49,911 bases of DNA from Actinomadura formosensis NBRC 14204 (lineage in GTDB: Bacteria; Actinomycetota; Actinomycetes; Streptosporangiales; Streptosporangiaceae): contig NZ_BCQQ01000043.1 in assembly GCF_001552155.1 (NCBI RefSeq), positions 1 to 49,911 on the forward strand, written 5' to 3'. The translations under genes and the position numbers were made by a program. The notes beneath the pieces were generated by a model. It was not told the origin of the DNA, made no database searches, and saw nothing but the letters and a program-made list of their open reading frames with translations. Shown here in pieces: positions 8,767 through 17,963 of the stretch (its first letter is position 1; each line of letters opens with the position of its first letter).

Positions 8767-8855
8767 TCGGGTGTTTCACCTGAGTATTGGACCCTTCGAT
8801 CATGCCCGGAGTTCCCGCAGATCACACCGGGTTTCCGCGTTCCGCGGGGTGTCCG

Positions 8856-10325
8856 CTAGGTGTTGTGCCCGGTCAGGTGCGCGGTGCGGGCGGTGTCCGC
8901 CCGGTTGTCATGGTGCAGGGCGGACGCGCCGCAGCACACCAGCGCCACGATGACGGCGAGCCAGGCGACGGCGCGTCCCGCCCGGAGCCCGTAGCCGCAG
9001 GTGATCCAGAGCAGGTGCAGGCCGAGGCGGCGCCACGGATCGCGCTCGGCGCGCCGCCGCATCTCCAGCGCGCCGTAGCGGAAGTCCCGGGCCAGGCGGC
9101 CCCGGCCGGTCTCGGCGGCGGCGCGGGCCAGCTCCAGGTAGAGGGCGCGGAGCCGGTCGTCGTAGGCGGTGCCGCCGGTGCCCCGGATGAGATCCTCGGC
9201 GAGCACCGCGCGTCCGCCGTACTGCCACGGCCCCCGGTGCGCGACGGTCGCGAACGAGCATTCGCCCGCGATCGTCAGCGTGTCCGGGCGGCGCAGGCCG
9301 AGGAAGGCGCAGCCGCTCAGGTCGACGTCGGCGAGGTGCAGCCGGGCCGCGTCCGCCCGCCGCAGCGAGACGACCCGGACGGCCGTGGGGCCCGGCCACG
9401 GCGGCTCGGCCAGCCCCTGGATCGGATGGGCCAGCAGCCGGACGGAGACCGGGCCCTCGAACACCGCGTCCTCCAGGTCGAGTTCGGCGTGCCGCAGCCG
9501 GAAGCCGGCCTCCCCGTGCACGGTCGCGCCGCGCGCCGTGACCTGCCGGACCGCCGCGTGCACCCGCAGGCCGCCGTGCACGCTCGCGTCCGTCAGCCCG
9601 ATCCGGCCGCCCGCGACCAGCGGGCCGAGCCGCACCCCCTGCCGGAACCGTGTCCGCTCGAACCGGGCGTGCCGGGTCACCTGGACGCGCTTGAACGAGA
9701 CGGGGCCGCCGAAACGCGCCGCCTGCATCGCCGCGTCCCGGCCGAACCGGGCGCGGTCGAAGCAGGCCGCGCCCATGAACACCGCCTTCCGGAACGACGC
9801 GTCGGCGTGCCAGCGCGCCTCGCCGAACACGGCGTCGCCGGTGAAGACGGCCTCCTCGAACGAGGTGAACCGGTGGAAGCGCGCCTCGTGGAAGGAGACG
9901 TTGCGGCCGAACCGCGCGCCCCGGAACGAGACGTTGCCGAAGAACCGCGCGTCGTAGCACGACACGCCGCCGAGGAAGCACGCGCCGTCGAACGAGCTGT
10001 CGCCCTCCACGCAGATGCCGCGCAGCACGGCGTCGGAGGGGAGCACCGCGCCGTCGAAACGGGTGCGGCCGAGGTGGGGCCGCCCGTCGGGCCCGGTGAC
10101 GGCGTCCAGGACCGCGTCGAGGAGCCATGCCGGCACGGTCACGCCGCGCAGGTCGAGGTCGGCGCCCGGACGGAGCGCGCCCACGAACTCCTCGAACTCG
10201 TGGGGGCGCAGGTGGGCGGGGCAGCTTCCGAGTCGGCCGGCGGCCCGCCCGATGCATCCGCGGACGGCCGTGCAGCGCGGCCAGAACACCGCCGGTGAGG
10301 AAGGCTCGTGAAGGGTCACTGTCAC
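8856..10325 (-). CDS. Pentapeptide-repeat-like membrane protein
   Basis: A 489-residue protein. Residues about 85-330 are made of A(D/N)LXX-like coils with F at regular spacing (FDGACF, YDARFF, FRGARF, FHEARF, FEEAVF, FRKAVF, FDRARF), predicting a quadrilateral beta-helix. An N-terminal cysteine-containing segment (WPRCTAVRGCIGRAAGRLGSC) precedes it. A helical region and hydrophobic segments at the C-terminus (LGLHLLWITCGYGL and AVAWLAVIVALVCCGASAL) suggest a membrane anchor. Function unknown. It is related in plan, though less in sequence, to the two beta-helix membrane proteins at 21.3 and 45.6 kb. Confidence 0.8.
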   Translation of the reverse strand: MTVTLHEPSSPAVFWPRCTAVRGCIGRAAGRLGSCPAHLRPHEFEEFVGALRPGADLDLRGVTVPAWLLDAVLDAVTGPDGRPHLGRTRFDGAVLPSDAVLRGICVEGDSSFDGACFLGGVSCYDARFFGNVSFRGARFGRNVSFHEARFHRFTSFEEAVFTGDAVFGEARWHADASFRKAVFMGAACFDRARFGRDAAMQAARFGGPVSFKRVQVTRHARFERTRFRQGVRLGPLVAGGRIGLTDASVHGGLRVHAAVRQVTARGATVHGEAGFRLRHAELDLEDAVFEGPVSVRLLAHPIQGLAEPPWPGPTAVRVVSLRRADAARLHLADVDLSGCAFLGLRRPDTLTIAGECSFATVAHRGPWQYGGRAVLAEDLIRGTGGTAYDDRLRALYLELARAAAETGRGRLARDFRYGALEMRRRAERDPWRRLGLHLLWITCGYGLRAGRAVAWLAVIVALVCCGASALHHDNRADTARTAHLTGHNT

Positions 10326-10427
10326 GTTCTACCCACGGCGGTCCGCGCAGTGCAGGTCTCCCGACGGTCAGGTACTTGCGACCCCCGCGCCACCCCGGCC
10401 CCCGGCGGGGCGGCGATAAAAGGGGGG

Positions 10428-10455
10428 TTGTTTTGTCAGACCCTCGCGTAATGAT
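10428..10455 (+). promoter_or_regulatory. Possible promoter giving a leaderless transcript
   Basis: TTGTTT (10428-10433) and TAATGAT (10449-10455) resemble -35 and -10 elements with a short 15-base spacer. A transcript would begin at about 10461-10463, at the ATG of the zinc-ribbon gene, and no Shine-Dalgarno sequence is seen there. This fits leaderless expression, common in actinomycetes. Confidence 0.35.
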
Positions 10456-10462
10456 TTGTGTT

Positions 10463-10777
10463 ATGAGCAGAGACACCCATCCGGGGGTGCAGTGCCCGCA
10501 CTGCCAATCGCATCTCGCGCTCGTCCCCGTGACTGGAAACACCGTGCCCGGAAACTCCGCCGCACCCGTCCCCGTCCTGCCGATCACCGCGAAGGAGGAA
10601 TGGCAGCCGCCGCCCGTCGCGGAGGTGCTCGCCGTTTACGCCGGGCGCGCCAAGGACACCCTGACCGCGGCGCGTGGCGCCGCCAAGGTCAGGGAAAGTC
10701 TGGGCCGCGCGAAGGCGGCCGCCGCGCAGCGCAGGGCGGCGCAGAATACGGCCCGCCGGACGCCCAAAAGCGCTTGA
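10463..10777 (+). CDS. Small zinc-ribbon-like protein
   Basis: A 104-residue protein with a single CPHC pair near the N-terminus (VQCPHCQSHLALVPV), a proline-rich linker and an alanine/arginine-rich helical, strongly basic C-terminus. One CxxC pair could bind zinc as a dimer or with other ligands. An in-frame ATG at 10451 is also possible. It is divergent from the pentapeptide-repeat gene and followed by a strong hairpin terminator, so it is monocistronic. Role unknown; the basic tail would suit nucleic-acid binding. Confidence 0.6.
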   Translation: MSRDTHPGVQCPHCQSHLALVPVTGNTVPGNSAAPVPVLPITAKEEWQPPPVAEVLAVYAGRAKDTLTAARGAAKVRESLGRAKAAAAQRRAAQNTARRTPKSA

Positions 10778-10802
10778 TCACATCTCGGCCACTAACGCCG
10801 GG

Positions 10803-10835
10803 AAGGGACGGCGCCATCGGGTGGCACCGTCCCTT
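10803..10835. terminator. Bidirectional hairpin terminator
   Basis: AAGGGACGG pairs perfectly with CCGTCCCTT, extended inward by GCCA/TGGC across one mismatch. It lies between two convergent genes, so it can end both. There is no long U-run, as usual in actinomycetes. Confidence 0.75.
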
Positions 10836-10846
10836 CGGGTGATGGG

Positions 10847-11995
10847 TCAGCCCGGGTGGGAGTTCGTCCATTCCGAGGTGACCGTGACCGTGGCGTCCAT
10901 CGTCCGCCCGGCGGGGATCTTCGTCCCGGCCGCCGGCACCAGCATGATGTTCTCACCGGCCAGCGCGGTGCCGGTGGACAGATCGAGGATCATCCGGTGG
11001 CGGATCACGCCGGCCTGCGTCTTCTCGTCCATGGCGATGGCGACTCCGGGACGGCCCTGCGGGTCCTTCACCTTTCCGACCGACTTCACCGCCGGAAGAC
11101 CGGCCAGCATCCGGAATGCCGCCGCCCGGACCCGCGGCTGCACCGGCATGTCCAGCACCAGGCCGTGCGCCACCTCGTAGAGCCACTGGTCCGCCGGCAT
11201 CGGAGCGCCCGACTCGGTGCCGTGGCCCTTGTACCAGCGCAGCAGTTCGGCCTTGAGTCGTTTCGGATCGGACGGCAGCGAGCGCAGATCCCGCATCGTC
11301 ACGTTCCGGCCGAGCCAGAACACCTTGTCGCCGTCGACCAGCGCCGCGCTGTTCACCTCCGGACGGCCGGGCGCGGTCCGCGCCGGGAGCGTCTTACTCC
11401 GCGCCTTGGCCGTTCCGGCCTTGTGGAGAACGGGTACTTCCAATTCGAACTTGGCCGGCGATCCGGCGCGCCGCCACGCCGCCTCGTCCTGCGGTGTGGC
11501 GGGCTTGGCGCCGAGGTTCTGCTGGAGCCCCCATGCCTTGACGCCCGGCTTGCTCGGCGTCCAGGACTCCGCCCTGTCCCGGACGGTCATGGCGTAGCGG
11601 TCCGTCCTCACCGGGTAGGTGTGGGACGAGATGGTCACCTGATGCCAGTACGCCCGCATCGTCTCGGTCTGCCCGTCGGCCTTCTCCGCCGCCGCGAGCA
11701 GCACGGTCCGGGCGTCGAGCACCGGTTCGGCCCCGCCCGCCCGCGGCGTCCCGCCGGACGGGTTCCCGCCGGTCGTGACCACCGTCGCCGCGACGATCGC
11801 CCCCGCCGCCACCGCCCCGGCCAGGCTCAGCCCCCACACCGGGCGCACCCGGCGCACCCGGCGCCGCTCCGGCGCGGCCTGCGCGCCCGCCATGGCCCGC
11901 GCCAGCTCGGCACGCCGGACACCGTCGTCGACGGGCACGTCCGGATCGAATTCGGCCGGCCTTGCCTCGCGCAGGGTGTGCAGCACGTCCCTCAT
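10847..11995 (-). CDS. CU044_5270-family membrane protein, sigma-factor partner
   Basis: A 382-residue protein: a short cytoplasmic N-terminus with MRDVLHTLREARP, a basic stretch, one transmembrane segment (about 50-72, GLSLAGAVAAGAIVAATVV) and a large extracytoplasmic domain with repeated strand-rich segments. This matches the CU044_5270 family, routinely encoded after an ECF-type sigma factor. It may act as an anti-sigma or co-regulator that senses envelope conditions; that role is inferred from linkage. Its start overlaps the sigma-factor stop by 4 bases. Confidence 0.85.
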   Translation of the reverse strand: MRDVLHTLREARPAEFDPDVPVDDGVRRAELARAMAGAQAAPERRRVRRVRPVWGLSLAGAVAAGAIVAATVVTTGGNPSGGTPRAGGAEPVLDARTVLLAAAEKADGQTETMRAYWHQVTISSHTYPVRTDRYAMTVRDRAESWTPSKPGVKAWGLQQNLGAKPATPQDEAAWRRAGSPAKFELEVPVLHKAGTAKARSKTLPARTAPGRPEVNSAALVDGDKVFWLGRNVTMRDLRSLPSDPKRLKAELLRWYKGHGTESGAPMPADQWLYEVAHGLVLDMPVQPRVRAAAFRMLAGLPAVKSVGKVKDPQGRPGVAIAMDEKTQAGVIRHRMILDLSTGTALAGENIMLVPAAGTKIPAGRTMDATVTVTSEWTNSHPG

Positions 11996-12552
11996 GACAT
12001 CTCCTCGTTGATGATCCCTACCTGCGGCCGCCCGCCGGCCCGCGCGGTCCTGCCACCGGCCTCCTGCTCGGCGGCGCGGAGGAGGCGGCGGCGGGCGCGG
12101 TGCAGGCGGACGCGCAGCGCGGCCGGTGAGCAGCGGACGACCTTGGCCGCCTCCCGCGGCGTCAGCCCCTGCCAGGCGATCAGGATCAGGATCTCCCGAT
12201 CGCTCTCCGGCAGCGTGGCCATCGCGCGCAGCACGGCGAGCCGTTCCGCCACGTCCTCGGCGATGTCGCCGGCGGACCGCCGGGCCGAGCGGCCCAGCTC
12301 CGCGGTGAACGACTCACGCCGCTTCTCCGCCCGGTGGCCGTCGCGCAGCACGTTCCGCGCGACGCCGAGCAGCCACGGCAGGGCCGGTTCGGGAACGTCG
12401 GCGAACCGCCGCCACGCGATCGCGAACGTCTCGCTCACCACCTCGTCCGCGACCTGCCGCCCGGCCCGCGCGGCGGCGTACGCCCACACGCGCTGCCGGC
12501 ACTCGTCGTAGATCGCGGTGAAGCGCTGTTCATCGGGAGTCACGCCGGCCAC
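11992..12552 (-). CDS. ECF-type RNA polymerase sigma factor
   Basis: 186 residues. Region 2 is seen in FTAIYDECRQRVWAYAAARAG and ETFAIAWRRFADVPEP, with LPWLLGVARNVLRDGHRAEKRR following. Region 4 is a clear helix-turn-helix: LPESDREILILIAWQGL and REAAKVVRCSPAALRVRLHR. Directs polymerase to a small regulon, probably under control of the downstream membrane protein with which it forms a coupled operon. Its promoter should lie within 12553-12808, shared with the divergent phosphatase operon. Confidence 0.9.
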   Translation of the reverse strand: MAGVTPDEQRFTAIYDECRQRVWAYAAARAGRQVADEVVSETFAIAWRRFADVPEPALPWLLGVARNVLRDGHRAEKRRESFTAELGRSARRSAGDIAEDVAERLAVLRAMATLPESDREILILIAWQGLTPREAAKVVRCSPAALRVRLHRARRRLLRAAEQEAGGRTARAGGRPQVGIINEEMS

Positions 12553-12808
12553 CGCCCGTCCCTCCGCCGCTGTCGTCCGACACCGCTTCTCCGTCCGTCC
12601 AGGTGTTCATGTCATGAGGTAGTGGCCGGGGGAGCGGCGTTGTTACAAGGGATGGTGTCGTCCTCCCGGAGGCTCCCAGTAGGTTGGGGCCGCCCCCCGA
12701 TTCGGGTGTTTGCTGTCCATTTCACCGCCCGGATACCTCTAATATTTGCTCGACGGCAATCAAACCCGCCTGATCCGTACGGTTGCGCCGGACCGAAGGA
12801 GCTGAGAG

Positions 12809-14005
12809 ATGGCCGCGATGCACAGTCGCGGTGCGGAGCGTCTCCTCGGTGTCGCGGGCTCCCCGCACCTGCTCCTCGTCGAGGACGATCCGGGCGATGC
12901 GTTCCTGTTCGAGGAACTGCTGACCGAGGCGCAGCCCGGCCTCCGGATCACCGTCGCGACCACGCTCCGCGAGGCCGTCGACGCGCTGCGCCCGGAGATC
13001 CAGTGCGTCATCGTCGACCTGTCCCTGCCGGACGCGCAGGGCCTCGACGCCCTCCGCGAGGTGCGCACGCACGCGCCCGCCACCGCCGTCCTCGTCCTGA
13101 CCGGCCTGGCCGACGCCCACGTCGGGGTGGAGGCCGTCGCCGCCGGCGCCCAGGACTACCTCGTCAAACAGGACGTGGACGGCGCGCTGCTGACCCGCGC
13201 GATCAGCTACGCGATCGAGCGCAAGCGCGCGGACGAGTCGGAGCGGCAGCTCGTCGAGGCGCGGGCGCTGAGCCGGGAGAACGCCCGGCTGGAGCGGGGG
13301 CTGCTGCCCGTCCCGATCCTGAACGACGGCACGCTGCGGCACCACACCCGGTACCGTCCGGGACGCGACCGCGCGCTGCTCGGCGGTGACTTCCACGACA
13401 CCGTGGAGACCGCCGACGGGTCCGTCCACGCGGTGATCGGCGACGTCAGCGGGCACGGCGCGGACGAGGCGTCCCTCGGGGTGCGGCTCCGCATGGCGTG
13501 GCGCACGCTCGTCCTCAGCGGGCACACCGGGGGGCGGCTCCTCGACACGCTCGACACCGTCCTGCAGCACGAGCGGTGGGCCGAGGAGATCTTCACCACC
13601 GTGTGCATGGTGACGATCGCGCCGGACCGGCGCAGCGCCCGGGTGTACCAGGCCGGTCACCCGCGCCCGCTGTTCTTCACGCCGGGCGGCGTGGAGCCCC
13701 TGCCGGACGAGCCGCGCGGGCCGGCGCTCGGGCTGCTCCCCGGTGCCGACTGGCCCGCGGTCGACCTGGAACTCGGCGACTCGTGGGGACTGATGCTCTA
13801 CACCGACGGACTGATCGAGGGGCGGGCCGGCGACGGCGGGTACCTCGACCTGCCCGGTCTGATGGAGCTGGCGAAGATCGCGCACGGCGACGGCCGGCGC
13901 GGCGACGTGCTCATCGACGGGCTCATCGCGGAGGCGGAACGGCTGAACGGGGGCATCCTGTCCGACGATCTGGCCGTCCTGCTGCTGAGCCGGGGGGACG
14001 GCTGA
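12809..14005 (+). CDS. Response regulator with SpoIIE/PP2C phosphatase output
   Basis: A 398-residue fusion. The receiver domain (about residues 20-130) has the acidic pocket LLVEDDPGD, a phospho-acceptor aspartate in IVDLSLPD, the switch threonine in VLTGLAD and the lysine in YLVKQDV. A coiled linker leads to a PP2C domain (about 165-395) with metal-ligand aspartates in LLGGDFHD, VIGDVSGHG and LYTDGLIEG and the terminal SDDLAVLLL. It likely dephosphorylates an anti-anti-sigma protein when its receiver is phosphorylated. AAGGAG precedes the start. First gene of an operon with the kinase and response regulator. Confidence 0.93.
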   Translation: MAAMHSRGAERLLGVAGSPHLLLVEDDPGDAFLFEELLTEAQPGLRITVATTLREAVDALRPEIQCVIVDLSLPDAQGLDALREVRTHAPATAVLVLTGLADAHVGVEAVAAGAQDYLVKQDVDGALLTRAISYAIERKRADESERQLVEARALSRENARLERGLLPVPILNDGTLRHHTRYRPGRDRALLGGDFHDTVETADGSVHAVIGDVSGHGADEASLGVRLRMAWRTLVLSGHTGGRLLDTLDTVLQHERWAEEIFTTVCMVTIAPDRRSARVYQAGHPRPLFFTPGGVEPLPDEPRGPALGLLPGADWPAVDLELGDSWGLMLYTDGLIEGRAGDGGYLDLPGLMELAKIAHGDGRRGDVLIDGLIAEAERLNGGILSDDLAVLLLSRGDG

Positions 14006-15681
14006 TGGCCACGGAAGGCACGGAGACGACCGATGCGGGCACGCCGGAGCCGCCCGGCGGCGACGGCGGAGGCGAGGCCCGGCCCGGCGGCCCGGCGGTC
14101 GTGCTGCCCGCGGTGGACATTCCCGAGGGGCACGGGATGGGCCGCATCCGGCTCGTCCAGATCTACCGGATCGGCTCGCTCGTCCTCGGCCTGCTCCTCC
14201 TGATCGTCTTCGTCCAGGCCGGGACCGCGCTGTACGGGAACAACCAGGCGCGCGACGTCCTCATCAACCGGGTCGATCCGGCGACGCTGGAGCAGTTCCG
14301 GCTCTCGACGGCCGTCACCCTCCAGGACATGGCCATCCGCGACTACGCGCAGGACGGCAGGGCCGAACACCTCAACCGGTACCGCGACGCCGTGCGGCAG
14401 GAGGCGGATTCCGCGGCGCGGATGCGCCGGCTCCTCTCCGGGGTGGCGGGCAGCGAAGAGGTCGACCGCCTGCTGAACGAGGCCACGTCCGATTCCGGGA
14501 TCTGGCGGACGGAGTTCGCCGACACGATCGCGGCGGGACCCGGCGGGCAGGGCGTCGAGCCCGGCCGGAGCCAGCAGGCGCGGCGGCTGCTCAACGAGGT
14601 CAGCGGCGACATGACCCCGCTGCAGAACGGCATCGCGAAGCTGCACGACCGGGCCTCCACGGAGCTGCGCTCCCGCGCGCGGACGGCCCAGTGGTCGGCG
14701 GTCGCCGCGCTCGCCCTGGTCGTCGTGGCCGCGCTGGCGCTCGTCCTGCTGTTCCGCCGGACGGTGCTGACCCCGGTGTCCACGCTGACCGGACGGGTCC
14801 GCGCGGTGTCCCAGGGCGACCTCGGACACTCCCTCGACGTCCCCGGCCCGGCCGAGATCAACGAGCTCGCGGCGATCATCGACGCGATGCGCACCCGGAT
14901 CATCGACGGGTGGCGGGCCAGCGAGGACAAGAGCCGGCTGCTCAACGAGCAGACCGAGGAGCTGCGCCGGTCCAACGCCGAACTGGAGCAGTTCGCCTAT
15001 GTGGCGAGCCACGACCTGCAGGAGCCGCTGCGCAAGGTCGCGAGCTTCTGCCAGATGATCGAGCGCCGGTACGGGGACCAGCTGGACGATCGGGGCCGGC
15101 AGTACATCACGTTCGCGGTGGACGGCGCCAAGCGCATGCAGGCCCTCATCAACGACCTGCTGAGCTTCTCCAGGGTCGGCCGGATGTCGCAGCCCGAGGA
15201 GTCCGTCGACCTGGGGGAGGTCGCCCGGCAGGCCCTCGACAACCTGGGGGCGCTGTGCGAGGAGACCGGCGCCGAGGTGGAGATCGGGGATCTGCCGGAC
15301 GTGCCCGGCGACCGCACGCAGCTCATCCAGCTGTTCCAGAACCTCATCGGCAACGCGATCAAGTTCCGCCGTGAGGGCGTGCCTCCCCGCGTCACCATCG
15401 ACGCCGACCGGGACGGCGAGGAGTGGGTGTTCCGCTGCGCCGACAACGGCATCGGCGTCGAACCCCGGTACGCCGACCGCATCTTCCTGATCTTCCAGCG
15501 GCTGCATCCGCGGGACGAGTACACCGGCACGGGCATCGGCCTCGCGCTCTGCAAGAAGATCGTCGAATTCCACGGCGGGCGCATCTGGCTCGACACCGAC
15601 GACCGCGGCGACACGCCCGGCACCACCTTCCGGTGGACCCTGCCGGCCCGGCCGCCCACCACCAACGGAGACGACTCATGA
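14005..15681 (+). CDS. Membrane histidine kinase (HAMP, phytochrome-type HisKA)
   Basis: About 558 residues. The ATG at 14005 shares a base with the preceding stop (TGATG). Two transmembrane helices (about 53-75 and 232-253) flank an extracytoplasmic helical sensor region resembling CHASE3-type sensors. A HAMP linker follows, then HisKA with the phospho-histidine in [17 protein letters not shown], and an HATPase domain with [17 protein letters not shown] and [18 protein letters not shown]. It should phosphorylate the downstream receiver and perhaps that of the upstream phosphatase. The signal is unknown. Confidence 0.93.
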   Translation: MATEGTETTDAGTPEPPGGDGGGEARPGGPAVVLPAVDIPEGHGMGRIRLVQIYRIGSLVLGLLLLIVFVQAGTALYGNNQARDVLINRVDPATLEQFRLSTAVTLQDMAIRDYAQDGRAEHLNRYRDAVRQEADSAARMRRLLSGVAGSEEVDRLLNEATSDSGIWRTEFADTIAAGPGGQGVEPGRSQQARRLLNEVSGDMTPLQNGIAKLHDRASTELRSRARTAQWSAVAALALVVVAALALVLLFRRTVLTPVSTLTGRVRAVSQGDLGHSLDVPGPAEINELAAIIDAMRTRIIDGWRASEDKSRLLNEQTEELRRSNAELEQFAYVASHDLQEPLRKVASFCQMIERRYGDQLDDRGRQYITFAVDGAKRMQALINDLLSFSRVGRMSQPEESVDLGEVARQALDNLGALCEETGAEVEIGDLPDVPGDRTQLIQLFQNLIGNAIKFRREGVPPRVTIDADRDGEEWVFRCADNGIGVEPRYADRIFLIFQRLHPRDEYTGTGIGLALCKKIVEFHGGRIWLDTDDRGDTPGTTFRWTLPARPPTTNGDDS

Positions 15682-16115
15682 ACCAGAGCCCGCGCCCCAT
15701 CGAGGTCCTGCTCGTCGAGGACGACCCCGGCGACGTCCTGCTGACCGTCGAGGCGTTCGAGCACAACAAGGTCAACAACACCCTGCACGTCGTCAACGAC
15801 GGTGAGCAGGCGATGGCGTTCCTGCGCCGGGAGGGCGAGTACGGTGACGCGCCCCGCCCCGACATGGTGCTGCTCGACCTGAACCTGCCGCGCAAGGACG
15901 GCCGCGAGGTGCTGGAGGAGATCAAGCACGACGAAGACCTGCGCCGCATCCCGGTCGTCGTGCTCACCACGTCCGAGGCGGACGAGGACATCCTGCGCAG
16001 CTACCACCTGCACGCCAACGCCTACGTCACCAAGCCGGTCGACTTCGACCAGTTCATCTCCGTCGTCCGGCGGATCGACGACTTCTTCGTCACGGTGGTC
16101 AAGCTGCCGCGCTGA
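15678..16115 (+). CDS. Single-domain response regulator (Rcp1-like)
   Basis: 145 residues, receiver only. Acidic pocket LLVEDDPGD, phospho-acceptor aspartate in [12 protein letters not shown] near residue 65, switch residues VVLTTSEAD and lysine in [12 protein letters not shown]. The start overlaps the kinase stop by 4 bases (ATGA). With no output domain it acts by protein contact, as Rcp1 does for phytochrome kinases; the PP2C at the head of the operon is the obvious endpoint of the relay, which is inference. Confidence 0.94.
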   Translation: MNQSPRPIEVLLVEDDPGDVLLTVEAFEHNKVNNTLHVVNDGEQAMAFLRREGEYGDAPRPDMVLLDLNLPRKDGREVLEEIKHDEDLRRIPVVVLTTSEADEDILRSYHLHANAYVTKPVDFDQFISVVRRIDDFFVTVVKLPR

Positions 16116-16119
16116 CCGC

Positions 16120-17265
16120 TCAGCCGCCGTCCCGGCCGATCCAGTCGACGCAGACGACCACGGCGTCGTCGGCGGGCGCGGAGTCCCCGTGGTACTCGAC
16201 GAAGTGCCGGATGATCGTGCGGACGGCCTCCGGCGGGTCCTGCAGCCGGGTGGCGCGCAGCGCCTGGAGCAGCGCGGAACCCCCGTAGGCGGCACCGCTC
16301 GGGGAGAGGGCGGCGTGTATCCCGTCGCTGATGATGACCAGGCGGTCACTTCGCTCGACGGTGAACTCCTCGGTGGTGTAGCGGGTGTCGCCGAACATCC
16401 CGAGCGGCATCTGCGCGTCGAACCCGATCCCTTCGGTGACGCCGCCGCGCATCCGGAGGATCCGGGGCGAGCCCGCGTCGACGACCCCGACCCGTCCGGT
16501 GCCGAGGTCGAAGTCCATCAGCAGCGTGGCCACGTGCTGCTCGCCCCGGTGCCGCGCGTACAGCGCCTGGTCACCGAGCGCCGCCTGCTCGGCGATGTCG
16601 GCGCCGGACCGGCGCGCGTTGCGCAGCGCGCTGATCGCCAGATGGGTGAGCGCGGCCGCGTCCGTCCCCGAGCCCATGCCGTTGCTGACGGTCAGCGTGA
16701 GCCGCTCGCCGGACACCGCCCAGTCGAAGTTGTCGCCCCACACCGCGTACGCCGGTTCGAGCTGGCCGGCGAAGCGGAACTCGGCGGACTGGTAGGACGG
16801 CGCGGGCAGCAGGTCCCACTGCATCTCGGCGGCCAGCGTCAGCCGGGTCCGCCGGCGGATCCGCCGGTACAGGTCGGTGCCCTGGTCGGCGATCTTCAGG
16901 GCGCGGGCGAGGACGGGGGCGAAGCCGTCCAGCCAGGGCGGCCCGCCGTCCGGGGGGCGGACGGTGAGCACGCCGAGGCGCTCGCCCCGCACGGTCAGCG
17001 GCAGGTGGACGGCGTCCTCCTCCCGGACGGCCCGCTGCGCGGCGAACGCGCGTCCGGGCGCCGTGTTGTCGACCGGCACGTCCTGCTCACCCGGGCCGCT
17101 CCGGACGAGGAACGCCTGCCGGTAGTCGATGAGGAGGACCTCGGCGCCGATCCCCCGCCGGTCCAGCAGGCCGGTCGCGATCTTGATCAGTTCGTGCGGC
17201 GGCGCCGCCCAGAGCGCCTCCTCGATCGCCGCGAAGGAATCGTCGTCCGCGGGTTCGCGATGCAT
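16120..17265 (-). CDS. SpoIIE-like protein with altered metal-binding residues
   Basis: About 381 residues from the ATG at 17265 (MHREPADDDSF, preceded by GAGGAT). The N-terminal half looks like a GAF-type sensor (LLDRRGIGAEVLLIDYRQAF and LPLTVRGERLGVLTV). The C-terminal half follows the SpoIIE/PP2C pattern, but the usual GDVxGHG is SNGMGSG here, so the key aspartate is asparagine and the histidine serine. The last motif keeps DDAVVVCVDW. It may be a weak phosphatase or a non-catalytic binder. Convergent with the response regulator, 4 bases apart. Confidence 0.85.
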   Translation of the reverse strand: MHREPADDDSFAAIEEALWAAPPHELIKIATGLLDRRGIGAEVLLIDYRQAFLVRSGPGEQDVPVDNTAPGRAFAAQRAVREEDAVHLPLTVRGERLGVLTVRPPDGGPPWLDGFAPVLARALKIADQGTDLYRRIRRRTRLTLAAEMQWDLLPAPSYQSAEFRFAGQLEPAYAVWGDNFDWAVSGERLTLTVSNGMGSGTDAAALTHLAISALRNARRSGADIAEQAALGDQALYARHRGEQHVATLLMDFDLGTGRVGVVDAGSPRILRMRGGVTEGIGFDAQMPLGMFGDTRYTTEEFTVERSDRLVIISDGIHAALSPSGAAYGGSALLQALRATRLQDPPEAVRTIIRHFVEYHGDSAPADDAVVVCVDWIGRDGG

Positions 17266-17365
17266 GGAAATCCTCGCCGGGGTAGGGACCGAGCCGTCTT
17301 CGGCATCCCCCGGGCCCGCCGGTCCGAGGATGCCGTCGGCGACGTCGTATGTAACAGTGGAGGGC

Positions 17366-17839
17366 ATGGTGGACGCGCCGGGTGACGGGACCGCGGATTC
17401 CGCGGCGGCCCTCGACAGTGCGGCGTCCACCTTGATGAACGTGTGGTCGCGCGCCCACAATGCCCCGGATGTGCCCGTCCCGTCCACGCAGTTGCGCGCG
17501 CTGTTCGTGCTGGAGCGGGGGCCGGTCAACGTCAGCAACCTGGCGGGTGAACTGGGCGCGCTGGTGTCCTCGGCGAGCCGGCTGTGCGACCGGCTGGAGG
17601 CGGCCGGGCTGCTGACCCGCGACCCCGGCCGGGACCGCCGCGAGGTCACCGTCCGGCTGAGCGCCGACGGGCAGGCGCTGCTCGACCGGCTCCGGCTGCG
17701 GCGGCTGGAGGATCTCACCCGCGTGCTCGCGCAGATGCCGGCGTCCGCGCGGGCCGCGCTGCTCTGGGGTCTCACGGAATTCCACGAGGCGGCCTCCAGG
17801 CCGGACGACGAGGGCGGCTCGCTCTCCATGCTCGCCTGA
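17366..17839 (+). CDS. MarR-family transcriptional regulator
   Basis: About 157 residues with a winged helix: LRALFVLERGPVNVSNLAGE, then SSASRLCDRLEAAGLLTRD and the wing DRREVTVRLSADGQALL. A purine- and G-rich site sits just before the ATG at 17366; a GTG three codons upstream or the GTG next to the ATG are alternatives. Divergent from the SpoIIE-like gene, which it may control. The effector is unknown. Confidence 0.87.
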   Translation: MVDAPGDGTADSAAALDSAASTLMNVWSRAHNAPDVPVPSTQLRALFVLERGPVNVSNLAGELGALVSSASRLCDRLEAAGLLTRDPGRDRREVTVRLSADGQALLDRLRLRRLEDLTRVLAQMPASARAALLWGLTEFHEAASRPDDEGGSLSMLA

Positions 17840-17963
17840 CTCGTCCGCTTTTCCGCAAATGGGGGAATTTGCTCGGCAAAGTACCCGCAAGCTGAACGGT
17901 TATCATTATTTGCGCCAACGAGTCGCGGGTCCGGCGGACGCCGCCGGGGCGCGGCCAGGCGCG

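Noticed and set aside
6682..8859. Long plus-strand frame opposite ppk
   Set aside because: The antisense frame of a well-conserved kinase; proline, arginine, valine and aspartate excess is typical of such shadows.
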